Assembly (NCBI GenBank): GCA_905221605.1
Contig: CAJNDS010001913.1
Coordinates: 1-64,000, forward strand
DNA length: 64,000 bases
DNA from: Symbiodinium natans
Taxonomy: Eukaryota; Sar; Dinophyceae; Suessiales; Symbiodiniaceae
Reading direction: 5' to 3'
The notes beneath the pieces are model-generated. The model searched no databases. It was not told where the DNA came from and saw only the letters and a list, made by a program, of their open reading frames with translations. The position numbers and the translations under genes are program-made. Of this stretch, positions 55,001 through 60,168 are shown piece by piece. Position 1 is the first letter of the stretch, and each line of letters starts with the position of its first letter.

Positions 55001-55221
55001 CGACAAGAACGCTTCGACCCAAACGCAGGCCCCAACCGAGACCTGATCTTCCAGAGCCCAAAGCTGCGCCAGCTCCTAGGCGGTGGATTGCGAACAACGC
55101 CGGCAATGCTCGTTCATTCGTCGAGATTCGCTACCACGAGCCGAAGTCTTGCCTTGACATCATCAAGTCAATCGAGGACGTATCGTGGGTCGGTGGGCAG
55201 AGCATCTATGAGATCGGATAA
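40090..55221 (+). CDS. Giant Gag-Pol polyprotein, 5043 codons, with extra C-terminal cargo
   Basis: Order, in residues of this ORF: coiled-coil gag (1-180); Pro-rich linker; second coiled coil and poly-Gly (about 400-500); capsid-like region (about 515-780); two CCCH zinc fingers (Cys842-His, CX7CX5CX3H; Cys890-His, CX8CX4CX3H); aspartic protease DTG (1125-1127); HHCC zinc motif (about 1350-1368); integrase D1395, D1459, E1490; copia RT with YVDD (2239-2242); RNase H (DADYAG from 2466, ADIHTK from 2598). Beyond this: an unassigned region (about 2640-3130), a methyltransferase-like region (3141-3330), long unassigned stretches, a CxxC-CxxC zinc ribbon (4463-4493) and a CCHC knuckle (4846-4859). 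Mature proteins are presumably cut out by the protease. It ends TAA 55219-55221, and the same frame stays open beyond. Confidence 0.93.
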   Translation: MTQEQMHQQREMAQYMVNVEEAAHGEGNTIAREYQRLTEELNIRAHENLRRRADLQQAEVIVAQMEDQLRTSEFAHEASERQKSEMREYAHHESVALQDERDQTRLLNVNIHGVIVQYHEEEERAAALRQAVHEMEQRLEGQHASLPSIHEELQRVRAECQSHEDVNRRLTSELDAARQVQTCNRPTSAGTSEWDNVSSVPRVGVHNSRPQSVQSRSGITQAYSSPEEVDRDVPMSSTTESRFKTWVQNTIPGVGSASPAHSQGGDASKEGSGPPALPTRPSLFGGPPIPVTESRPTSTRTSLFGGPPVLVPEVPSVPNLVPGRMFTTGLLDLPPGLATRPHTSQLLADPPTASTSHQCVRQPSRSRHTGEVTPGMAPEIPPNAPNHPQDPRANASTTVQQEALRRQMDDLREEMSRMRDTEARLRRERDQWRTIAEEQEQENEGEEGENEEEGEPEEDGDKTDPGSWKPIKKGGGGGDGGGDPDSSPHGGGGGGGGGSGPDDGPDYTEGPKISRREADKINIPAFPKVTHLDAWQAAVTTNVLAACADTNQSDWIKWLQESFKPMPDVEGLNDSGHVKFRSIDVKLASAMTLMLRNAGDQAADLFLEVNLKSNAYIRGTEYKVLKGRQIIAMMMESFRTRDRLDMVYTIDYLTKLQYPGDNKIAAFKATWLEIISRIRPEDVPSTNALRDILYQKISGSSEMNMELKLYYDIKSYDDPERSHDMLLRIMDRAVQRRREKKNLNETQHGLNQMVAGKDLLAAPARPDPKGPPSSAPDKDKKKKTNERGKDKEAADAAPVLPKSKAKAHEKDKKKGKGKGKERSRSPSSSRSLTDKEKAKIRCKFHFGGGCNAGKNCKWSHKDTDRGRPSSRDDKNQRARSPSSKPSERPCFQWSKNGSCSRENCPFKHDPAKAAPATGETDANAKAKAKAKAKDKKKKKPEPAAPAIAIRGLPAVPVLRSLGDGDGDSDDESIDGDAASDCSTDDEIGSYHRDVKDLKVSFEQGTKFASSKPRRSHKDRGFAPRLFTEANLKHENHISEVEYEKHKARARARLMEDMCLGKDGGCIPVRVPGTEKVIVFKFDNKKGKFQERALDIDESRKELMKNPNMCMVQPEFIRRKLKFIMDTGCGHDLISLEKVAKHGIDTAMDCESTSFQTANGVTMTNQTAEFLTKSFKEPIKAHVLENTPSVLSVGKRCMLHGYSFVWPAGRPPFMVNDAGKRIQFFVQGDIPYVRVGSKGAKAHEEPEAMEMFRLVQKYKDKVDDDTDDDSTYVAVPGLDDIGEEIPDVASEADEEEDGEVVEGDEVREDEPQAELPVEAEGDAQEIDVEGDESGPDRRAKVGTLKAEANTLAHLCTHRFRNPYCDACVRAKMKHFRTQKGAFKREVNEWGDLVTFDFVDMGKATDKGVGLDDELREILVFRDVATKVVAAYPTISRGEGEVVRCMKRFMGKKKVRLAYSDCADEFIAAMNKLKIPLDHSLPGRPMNNSLAERTNQFVITATATSLLHAGLPANYWPYALNCVTHNLNAEDVDGESAWQRMSGKEFPGKLIPFGAKVYFKPTETREPTYGGKFDPKGIPGIFAGYVLNAGQTWSRKYRVWDMKEFANANFAHDAKVPRKLQIPYITERVIMPDEIAFPLKLEYERMNGTLEGLKEGKDLGGKEIKDKPPGGGDDDDDDDNGDDGGDLPDRQERVKAMEKEMLDYVMENDDIVPDLSEFPDDQPGEPRDGPALESEDAKALRLIGDSILDSAGSVPQSEGVPDVASDPPSNKRETKRGAPPKPVSEPPDGKGEPASSSRGPTGRAIPDIDETDPAFIIAKLKEAGLIGPEPEFWKFGTPGDGRVYINDDGEPCKIDKRGAPFKIGSDGRRLLPSTRPKGKFTPEEWHKLGSEGRKIELKKIKKVEEKEAKKARKKEAKEKKKGKEHKDALVASLEALLPKVVPAEKIDLDFRAGTTTGWTWCEEQVTQIATEMFLDDVLPALPSELAEFGLRAPRMPCVSSTKEKHREKLACAAPCFNAMVTRPVNRKEMYENPKAMEAFMKEWKGLWDQEVFDFSQVREYDDVVREAKKSNAKVHMARVHGLIYEKNYQLKEGDPARKFKGRGVLLGDQVKDQNMEAALFQDLGNSPATFDASRWADFYGCLPGNDVQMADAIQAYIQAKLTGTPCWVELPDEAWHPSVNRRKFRRPVCRLVKALYGHPDAGTMWEQHCHTAVQKMGFAPVGEEWPSLYFHAGMKLLLVIYVDDLKLAGPAENLPKGWNMLRKELRLEEETPLGLYLGCRISKGEAKLHDNTKVRTVTYDMETYLEMTVQKYCETTGFPVDKFKKVPSPSPVEETKNHPARAPCHPGAASHRCQWCGHTMPVDKGGRLLPPPPVPKGPQETELDEADRGTLAPHAASILMKLLYAARICRFDLLRSINNLARRITKWSKKEDAALHHLMCYVHQSKGHKMIGWVGDSMDATSIGLYADADYAGCGESLRSTSGAHMHIQGPHTRFPLAGVSKRQGCASHSTPEAEIVAADYAMSRIGIPAITLWRLIGGKDPSFVFYDDNQTMIGVVRTGKNPTMRHLERSHGICIAWMHEVFQEGYVSLAYEVTAKMAADIHTKAFKDHVSWAHACQLINIMPPTMLSSVEVMDMMKATHQQSADEKGHQHYSFKNEVPCFPYTQTPILPQELYRAGLSSKEGVQETDSTNPILVVKFPRMLRGVPSALRPGKYLRSTWILREGQWHRIEDEVPIPSEPQKFDRYVERAVFQYHFQRGSAATTRVHRTASPAVSASPLPDCSRCRVRDSPALCRQVCDLVVRAAHGGYGGVFRAGSEGMGGDINEIPALESTVVAVARAAKEADFPQSTFVPEFIEVTRAGTGNHEVVFQDKHGKEMFKARSDSLSGATGFSMTIKASDVENSSPRVWLLVGLEEDNWWQTYAPPDVNIVCVPEADARGAYQYCKDIIKWSFKDLRNVLFIGAGALNRASWLDVDPRERFYEDRGVVDYPWGEVIDLVFEARKKGATTIVEVPDRPKFRKSAQYKNIVDCMKWERFTLADCCHGRRICVPQGSGAPNIMYVNEATEFLIHGLKAPENMKGVCGMQHHHASREAVETHGDGCGKRTSKVSRLLLKMLSERDAKVGDPKACSSVEKLPSGKDRMIIEFCCSKDSSLGKSSSATRGAHVMRVHEALQAQTKACESNILKEAERFRKSNPKCPILVFASLPCTGGSNWIKVNEVGGETEKGKEHRKKFRDLLKALKRLLRKLAVFSPKLAFELPKTCLYWSWPEVQALIKQHSLRVARIDGCMMGVVDKDGIPLLKAWCIATNVSSMLNLKGVTCDNTHEHGTPRGQALKEAGNYTPHMAKLLHNAWRDEARNIRRGSAQSVHVAASCVLVHVSLCGSNNQVQREFQGTCIIVCPTPGIGFGSSDPNPKCSEGFGSAGSDLHLGKGFGSAGPRTSMDGQQQRPIPPHVPWSRPQDLFSLPYQRSGINIPVGNGMTALRTTCHALRSLRGQPLPGRLEQGMVATNANIAAWVEFGVPAILLAAVAAPSSPYGFPEVRVRELFRGVVESLLPARSAESYKTVLSHVTTFIKVVKTARSTDSTRQVLQELLDHVIEIDLFKNIDMFVDVLVQDAEQGRLDPQYPCLTVVTMDGYLDPNVICRTVVTKSPWIYVTRYNDWMRLNSYFRENLPNRREGLPCMLLTQDFWDLLDLIWSMAKQVGYCLRSHNQVAEHTQMNVWDLIEIVVDPPENVSAAVAHAVNSLQGLSVATHTAHEYLNDSRTVWPSEPSRTTGAELRESLVNATTVVMAPPPTGLGLPASFSHSSWNQLAAEQNVLRAVHDMYRTHRSWMSEITNLRAECYSEGREQPPYLKPDPTGTVFPPALNSHPPWVNVQRQHPAGPASPSVPEGPAPFVEEDHPANRSTSTPSPRQATGASFAEARGESAKRQRGPEDVRSAASQPGTAASSSDPRGAEPTAQPEGEPDEVRWYLDPTPDGYMEKFVKFQSRHRVQLGTTIIVHKDDPTDVLPARDQTPKINGKFGTSSEQVYLRRVTTHLAKLYGMSQSNRAGAFHMATFMKKGDVEWLRLYKVLYEKVFLCTIRQLPTPGTMFAAVMQSTATGELGIFHFNSSPEQRALLTAGLRKFSASIRQASTPDVTAVRSSKTIILADFEVWTKTKNRLTYTMASKLQEKGWYDAHSYCQTVDESLDPLLPEGFQVVATKARDAVREWRGPGQSIDVTAHVYLSFRAINDLLVWEHGNATPENMRKWFVDPIMDLSDLLQRAVIVTLNDDPRFIGKDVGAAMPWAAIDWIAVELRARGCIVFTSSLLWARIAVTLHKGSDNFRINPEEMHLAVTAFDKHLLQEKIITLCMAPPESMGDCEPHLDSVNMETADAKAVFAPSSSDDVRTASANDDTQERHQRVVERASELEGIRGGVDMTWVDADIAMVSPEPFYDGETYWIDIEGLISKHPTAPSGQFHVCQACVDEFNTLKGSFQGEFGPIQSPAYCPFCSLKAMWDKDYGVNKWEEVRKSERHAAGCAMFAQKHDFVYQDGSPVIPKEDLKSYIFACSKVAYTNYGKIVSSSAGLRLNTKQASEYTRWAKGRRLSWDFGYTVDGMACLLPLYDAGNAAYAGFLHSIFDQDEVKGMYNGNADPAAELMGDTLEVALGILTIACRYPSAFEAWGSYEDHLACLRGIERSFYRFAAAEAVRITAVENRKRRPPRANDAETIQQIMEYENTLLQGEWHAVLVDRVLPIEVPVLGTLSPEDQRPEEFSAAPVPSAEPRGGEPEGEDQAHEGEALGSSGVEPEGQEDDDMGVPEASSIPTMQEPNETELGEISRPCEGYVRALNALRITAGMQPPSMCLACGNYGHNTRNCEANGGYNALVVNEAFSIIGKSLAKMHKSSSTPPTEIFQRWAEKNLRDAARAPQVPGTASDTPGGDGESVEPGAAASSEDSRDPLPRRRQASISVEDPTVVVIEVDEEPEETATRTLRPKRRPQPRPDLPEPKAAPAPRRWIANNAGNARSFVEIRYHEPKSCLDIIKSIEDVSWVGGQSIYEIG
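49501..50160 (+). other. Methyltransferase-like domain inside the polyprotein
   Basis: Residues about 3138-3357. IIEFCCSKDSSLGKSSS resembles a SAM-binding motif I. VFASLPCTGGSNWIKVN (Cys3207) resembles the catalytic PC loop of cytosine-C5 methyltransferases. LAFELPKTC resembles the ENV-type motif VI. The canonical DLFAG and GGPPC strings are not exact, so activity is uncertain. Capture of cytosine methyltransferases by retrotransposons is known in eukaryotes including Symbiodinium. This region may be a diverged case. Confidence 0.5.
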
Positions 55222-56433
55222 CAATCGCAGGATGCAACGCGCCGATTGATTGAGCAGGAGGTTGGAGGAGACGTTGCAACACACCCTCTCCGAAGCGACA
55301 TCGATGAGTATCCTTCCTCGAACGTGGGGTACGTGAACATCGGCAAGCTGGTCATCGGAGGGGACCTCCGGCTCCTACCCATCAAGGGCGCAAGGTTCGC
55401 TCACAGGCATTTTTCGGCCCTGGTCCCCGCGACATCCTCCAATGACAACCATCGCAATCGGGATTATCATCGTAGGATCAAATCCCTGGGCTATGATGTG
55501 CAACGTTTGCTTAGGCACCGCCTAGCAAACAGGGAGACGAACTACATGCACAATCAGCTCCCAACAATCCCGTGCGACACAGGCGGATGGGTGATGCTCA
55601 AAGACTTCATCAACCTGGAGAACTTCTGGCAAAGCGGGAGGTACTATGCAAGGAGTTCAGCTCGAGACGACAACTCTGAGTATCAGAGACGAATCCAAAT
55701 GCTGATCGACTACGCGTACTACGAGTACCGCGCGAACGGAAGGATCAGACTTCAATTCCTGGGCATCAAGATCGTGGCGCCCAAACCTGGACAGAGGGCA
55801 TCCGATACGCCGTGGGACGGTACTCCGGGCGTCGGTGCAACCCAACGTGCCCAACTTGAAGAACTCGGAGGACACAGGTTGACACATGACATTACGTCCG
55901 GGACCCTTCGTCGATGCGACAATTGGGTGCAGCCATGGGCGATCAGGGCCACAAGTGGACACTCCAGCAACTCCAATTCACTGGTGCGGGTGAATGACGA
56001 CAGGGTCGCATGCCACTTGACCACAAGCCTGGTCAACCAGATTGGTCCAGAGCTTCTCGCCAACATCGTGGCGAAAGGACTTCTTCCAGGTGGAGGGGCG
56101 TCAGGCGGTCGGGTCCACAGCCATTTCGGGACATTCCCGCCATGGGATCCGAGAAATCAGACGGTGAGAACAAGGATTCCCGGAAGGCCGAGGTCACCAA
56201 TTGCAGTATTATACGTTCCAGCCTACGAGCTCATGCGCTACAATGCAGTGATCACGATCAATGGAATGTTTCTCGTCCAGCGGCAAATTCCATTCGAGGC
56301 CGTCAAGCACGTTTGGATCTGCATGCCAAGCCAAGGAAGATACTTCGAGTTCAGCGAAGTCTTCAAGGTGTACTCCAAAGAGCTGAGTGATGGTCGAAGG
56401 GTATGGGGACGCACGCATCAATCCCGATCGTGA
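55222..56433 (+). CDS. Tpt1/KptA-like RNA 2'-phosphotransferase domain
   Basis: 403 codons open in the same frame as the polyprotein, just after its TAA. Family features in order: YDVQRLLRHRL (the Arg-His pair of the Tpt1 active site), CDTGGWVMLKDFI, a winged-helix-like region ending in GRIRLQFLGIKI, ACHLTTSLVNQIGPELLANI, VAKGLLPGG, GGRVHSHFG (compare RxHVHL), and TINGMFLVQRQIP (compare the NGVWLT-x-x-VP motif). Tpt1/KptA enzymes move an internal RNA 2'-phosphate to NAD+; some members ADP-ribosylate nucleic-acid ends. The GHS-type His of the family appears as GQRAS here, so activity needs proof. Translation needs stop readthrough or its own start (no early ATG). Confidence 0.72.
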   Translation, partial: QSQDATRRLIEQEVGGDVATHPLRSDIDEYPSSNVGYVNIGKLVIGGDLRLLPIKGARFAHRHFSALVPATSSNDNHRNRDYHRRIKSLGYDVQRLLRHRLANRETNYMHNQLPTIPCDTGGWVMLKDFINLENFWQSGRYYARSSARDDNSEYQRRIQMLIDYAYYEYRANGRIRLQFLGIKIVAPKPGQRASDTPWDGTPGVGATQRAQLEELGGHRLTHDITSGTLRRCDNWVQPWAIRATSGHSSNSNSLVRVNDDRVACHLTTSLVNQIGPELLANIVAKGLLPGGGASGGRVHSHFGTFPPWDPRNQTVRTRIPGRPRSPIAVLYVPAYELMRYNAVITINGMFLVQRQIPFEAVKHVWICMPSQGRYFEFSEVFKVYSKELSDGRRVWGRTHQSRS

Positions 56434-58096
56434 CCCTCCAAAACCTTCGGTGGAAGACCTCGTCAGCACCATGGAAGGCACCGACGCTGGCCCGCATGAA
56501 GGCGAGAGGCGCGCGATCTTGCAAGCAATTGAGCAGGCGGGCGACACCGTTCCTGGAAACATCATCAAGCGTGCTTTCCAGTTTCTCTCAAGGACATTCC
56601 GGCGAGTGACGACTCACACCACCACAAGCGATCCGCTGATCTTGAGGGTTTGCCCCTGCTGCGGCCGGCATACCCCTGCGAGCTTCGCAATTTGCCTCAC
56701 GTGTGGGAGAGTTTTCCTGTCCATGGGGAGGATCCAGCATGTGCGTGCCAATCCGGAACCCGAAAGGATTGATCCGGAAGTGGTCCGCCAGGCACTCAAC
56801 CAGGCCGCCGCCGTCGTCAACAACGAGGTTGTGGAGATTGACGTGGAAGAGGAGCCAACTTCAGAACCTGTCCAGGAGGATGCGCTTCCGCTCCGCGGGG
56901 TGCAGAATCCAGCAGGGGATGCAGAGGCAAACAGTCCTCGAGAAAGCGTGGCGGAACCTGAGGCCGAGGAGATCCCCGACGAGATTCGCGACATGTACCG
57001 CGATGTGGAGATGGAGGCTCCCAACCAAGAGGAGGTGGAGATGGACGCGCAGAATCAGCGAGCATTCGTGCTGGTGGGTGACAGGGAAGGCGATTCGTTG
57101 GACGATCGAAACGAGAGGAAAGCTCGCCTTGCGCTGGAGTGCAATGTCAACATTGACACCGACTACGCAGCGTGCGTGGACCACAACTTCAGGTTGTACT
57201 GTCACCTCGACGCCTTCTTTGCGTACGTGTTGGTCCATAAATGGAATCTGTTCGAGAAGATCATCATGACTCCATACAAGAAGATGAAGGACCAGTTCGC
57301 CTCAGGCATGAGACACGACGCATCTGGGACATGGCCAATTGTCCCCATCGATGAGGACACGGCGTTGCCGAGAGACCTCATGGAAGACGAGGTAAGGCAG
57401 TATGCCAGCTCTGTGGAGAACCAGCAGTTCATGATTGAGCGTTATTACGCCAACAAGTTCGTCTTCTACGTCATGCGTGGGGCGATCCAGCTGGGATACA
57501 ACAAGGAGAGCTTTAACCTCCCCATGATTCCTGATGAGGCCGAGGACCCGAAAGCATTTGCTGAAGCCGGGCAAAGGGTCCACATGTTCATGGCCAAAAT
57601 CATCTATCAGGTGCTGAACGTGAGGCTTTACTCCTACACGAAACCCAACGCTGAGATCCCGTACCACGCGGCATTCAAATACATCAACCCGATCCAGCTG
57701 CTCAGTTTGATGGACTCGCAGAAGGTGAGCGTCAACAACCTTCTGGTGATGAGGGATTCGGGGTGCGCTTTACCCAACCAGTACAGCAAGAAGCTGGACA
57801 GATGGTTGAGTGATCAAAAGAAGGACATGAGCATCCTGAAGTTGAAGCCCACACAGTATTTGGAGAATCCAAAGGCGTCGGCTTTGTACCTTGCCTATGA
57901 CCCTTCAGCATCCGCACCTTCGGTTACTTCGTCGGGAGGATCTCGTCATCCTGAAGCAGACGAGACGGACATGCCGGCACGTGCGAAGGCCCGCATGAGT
58001 CAGCCGAAGCCCAAGACTTCTCATCCTGGGACACCTCAAGCTGCTCCCAAAGATCCTCGCGGTCATTCGAGAAAGGGATCGGGAAAGAAAGGGTGA
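56387..58096 (+). CDS. C-terminal ORF of the retrotransposon with zinc ribbon
   Basis: 569 codons in the +1 frame relative to the previous ORF, overlapping it by 47 nt. It opens MMVEGYGDARINPDRDPP. A four-Cys zinc ribbon (CPCCGRHTPASFAICLTC) lies at about residues 88-106. An acidic linker follows (EPEAEEIPDEIRDMYRDVEM), then a folded-looking region (VDHNFRLYCHLDAFFAYVLV) and a basic Ser/Pro-rich tail ending RKGSGKKG. No family recognised. The overlap suggests either a frameshift-linked extension of one polyprotein or an independent start. Confidence 0.7.
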   Translation: MMVEGYGDARINPDRDPPKPSVEDLVSTMEGTDAGPHEGERRAILQAIEQAGDTVPGNIIKRAFQFLSRTFRRVTTHTTTSDPLILRVCPCCGRHTPASFAICLTCGRVFLSMGRIQHVRANPEPERIDPEVVRQALNQAAAVVNNEVVEIDVEEEPTSEPVQEDALPLRGVQNPAGDAEANSPRESVAEPEAEEIPDEIRDMYRDVEMEAPNQEEVEMDAQNQRAFVLVGDREGDSLDDRNERKARLALECNVNIDTDYAACVDHNFRLYCHLDAFFAYVLVHKWNLFEKIIMTPYKKMKDQFASGMRHDASGTWPIVPIDEDTALPRDLMEDEVRQYASSVENQQFMIERYYANKFVFYVMRGAIQLGYNKESFNLPMIPDEAEDPKAFAEAGQRVHMFMAKIIYQVLNVRLYSYTKPNAEIPYHAAFKYINPIQLLSLMDSQKVSVNNLLVMRDSGCALPNQYSKKLDRWLSDQKKDMSILKLKPTQYLENPKASALYLAYDPSASAPSVTSSGGSRHPEADETDMPARAKARMSQPKPKTSHPGTPQAAPKDPRGHSRKGSGKKG

Positions 58097-58690
58097 ATGA
58101 TATACTCGGATCCTCCGGTATGTCATCCCCTGGAATCCATGGTATTCCTGAAATCTGGTTGTGGCTCAGCACTTTGCGTTCTCAGTTTTGATTCCTCTTT
58201 TCCCTATGGATGCAACAGATGATACGATGGAGTACGTCATTATATCCACCGATGCTATTTTCTCTTTTCGGCCACTGCATAGCAGCAGCGGGGCAATGTG
58301 CCAATGCGCCCGCTGGAGGGAAATGTGCGATTCTTCGCAGCTCGTGTGGTAGCCAAGTGGGTATGGGTTATGCTCTGCTAACTTGGCCGATGCTACTGCT
58401 TTTTCAGTCATGCATTATGGAGACGCAATGTGATGGATCAGCAATTTGCTGACATGTTTTCAGGGCCTTTCGCGCCCATGATTCCGCAACCGTGAGCAGC
58501 AAGTCTTTGTACAGACAAAGGATGGGATTGAACGCTTCAGTAGCTGAGAGTCTGTCTCACATCTATCAATTCGGGCAAATAAAGCAAAACAGTGGAGAAC
58601 GGCCAGACTTTAAGTCGCTTTTAACTGGGACCATTGTATGTTCGTGACGCAAGTTCGTCTAGCATTTTTGCAAATCCCAGCCGTGGGGGG
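58097..58690 (+). other. 3' untranslated region and polypurine tract
   Basis: Non-coding. It contains a CGGATCCTCCG stem-loop at 58107-58117 and ends GTGGGGGG (58683-58690) directly before the 3' LTR, where a plus-strand primer tract is expected. Confidence 0.7.
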
Positions 58691-58980
58691 TGTGAATGAT
58701 CTCCGAACCACAGCACGTTATGGGAACCCCTTTGTGTCGGCTCCGCCGCACATCGGGGAAACCACTTTAGAACGCCGTGGCCTGTTCACCACATTGGCTC
58801 AAGTTACCCCTAGAGTGTAAGTCACCCATAGGTTGGAAGTAAGCGCAATAGCGTAACTGGAAACCGCCCGGGTGCACGAGACGGAGACTGAAGGCGAACA
58901 TCAGTGCAGAAAACAAGTGCGAGACCATTTGGCTGGTGAGGAGCCAAAGCGTAGTGCAAGCAACTACCCGACCTCACGCA
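58691..58980 (+). repeat. 3' LTR (TG...CA)
   Basis: 290 bp, colinear with the 5' LTR. About ten substitutions, all within the first 140 bp; the last 150 bp are identical to the 5' copy. The spliced-leader-like string here is CACATTGGCTCAAG. The right flank is TCCTCGGG. Confidence 0.95.
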
Positions 58981-58999
58981 TCCTCGGGTTTATTGGAGA

Positions 59000-60060
59000 T
59001 ACATGGTCTTCACGCGTTTTGTAGGGGGCAGATAGGGTTTAAGGTTTTATATGGTGAATGGTTTTCAGGGTAGCGTGTATGGGGTTTGGAGGTTTGAGGG
59101 ATATTGTAGGGTTTGCATGGCTGTTCGCCTGAAGTATAGGGTCTTAGGTTGATAGGGTTTACCATCGGGCTTATCAGGCTTATCAGGCTTTACAGGGTTT
59201 ATCGGGTGCACAGGGCTTGTAAGGTTTTATGGGGGTGTATGGGGTTTGTTGGGCTTGTAGTGTTTACAGGGCTTGCAATGGGGTCCATGGGGCTTCTAGG
59301 GTTTTTAGGGTGCTTTACATGGGGTTTTCAGGGGGCTTTCATTGCGGTCTTTTGGGGGCTTGTAGGGTTTCTAGGCTGGGTTTACTGTTTTGAGCTCCCA
59401 CTGCGCTCCGATTTGAGGAGTTCCCCCTTTATTCCTAGTAACCCTAAACCCTAAACCCTAAATTCTGAGGGCTTCGGGATCGCAGATAGGGTGTTGAGTA
59501 CACGGGTGTATGGGGTTAGGGTTTAGGGTTTAGGGTTTAGGGTTTAGGGTTTTGAGTTCAGGGGTGTATGGGGTTTGGGTTCTAGAGTCCGTCGGGTTCA
59601 TAGTTTTTCGCAGGGTTTACATCGTGTTGTTTATGGGGCAGGGCTTGCCTGGGCATAATGAGATGTTTTCTCACATTTTCCATGTAATTGCTGGGTTTGA
59701 GAGGATCATTTTTGGTATATCTTTTTCAGAGGGTTCCCAAAAACCATAAACCCTAATCCCTAAACCGTAAAACCTTAACCCAAGTCCATGCTAGTTGCAG
59801 GGCGTGTAGGATGTTCCAACTCAGGCTTGAGGGTTCAGGCCCAACCTTAGATTATGGGTTTAGGGTTTAGGGTTTAGGGTTTAGGGTGGAGTTGAGGGCT
59901 TTAGATAGGGTTGAGGGTTTAGGGTGTAGGATTTTGGGTTTAGGGTTTTTGGGGTTAGGGTGAAGGGTTTAGGGTTTAGGGTTTAGTGTTTAAGTTTTAA
60001 GTTTTTTTTTTTGGTGTGGGGCGGCGGGGGGGGGGGGGGGGGGGGGGCGGGTGCACTTAC
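59000..60060. repeat. Decayed TTTAGGG-type DNA
   Basis: G-rich strand derivatives (GGGTTT, GGGGTTTG, TTTAGGG) with many substitutions, a truncated family B relative at 59689-59745 and a T-run plus G-run at 60000-60047. No gene supported. Open frames here are read through degenerate repeat. Confidence 0.7.
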
Positions 60061-60086
60061 TATTTGAGGTTGTGCCCAACCGTTGC

Positions 60087-60168
60087 CCTAAACCCTAAAC
60101 CCTAAACCCTAAACCCTAAACCCTAAACCCTAAACCCTAAACCCTAAACCCTAAACCCTAAACCCTAC
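60087..60168. repeat. CCCTAAA array
   Basis: Eleven near-perfect units. Further arrays of the same orientation at 60320-60415 and 60795-60890. The interval 60,170-60,320 is unique without recognisable coding. Confidence 0.95.

Larger units (their letters stand above)
39011..58980 (+). mobile_element. Giant Ty1/copia-type LTR retrotransposon (19,970 bp)
   Basis: Two 290-bp LTRs enclose, in copia order, gag, protease, integrase, reverse transcriptase and RNase H, followed by about 7 kb of extra coding sequence and a 3' untranslated region ending in a G-rich tract. Copia elements are usually 5-9 kb. The LTRs differ at about 10 of 290 positions, so insertion is fairly recent. The flanking pentamers (TTAGG and TCCTC) do not match, so no target duplication is visible. 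The 15.1-kb main ORF is uninterrupted. Confidence 0.95.

Noticed and set aside
39006-58985. Five-base target duplication for the LTR element
   Set aside because: The flanks TTAGG and TCCTC do not match and shifting the ends by a few bases does not help.
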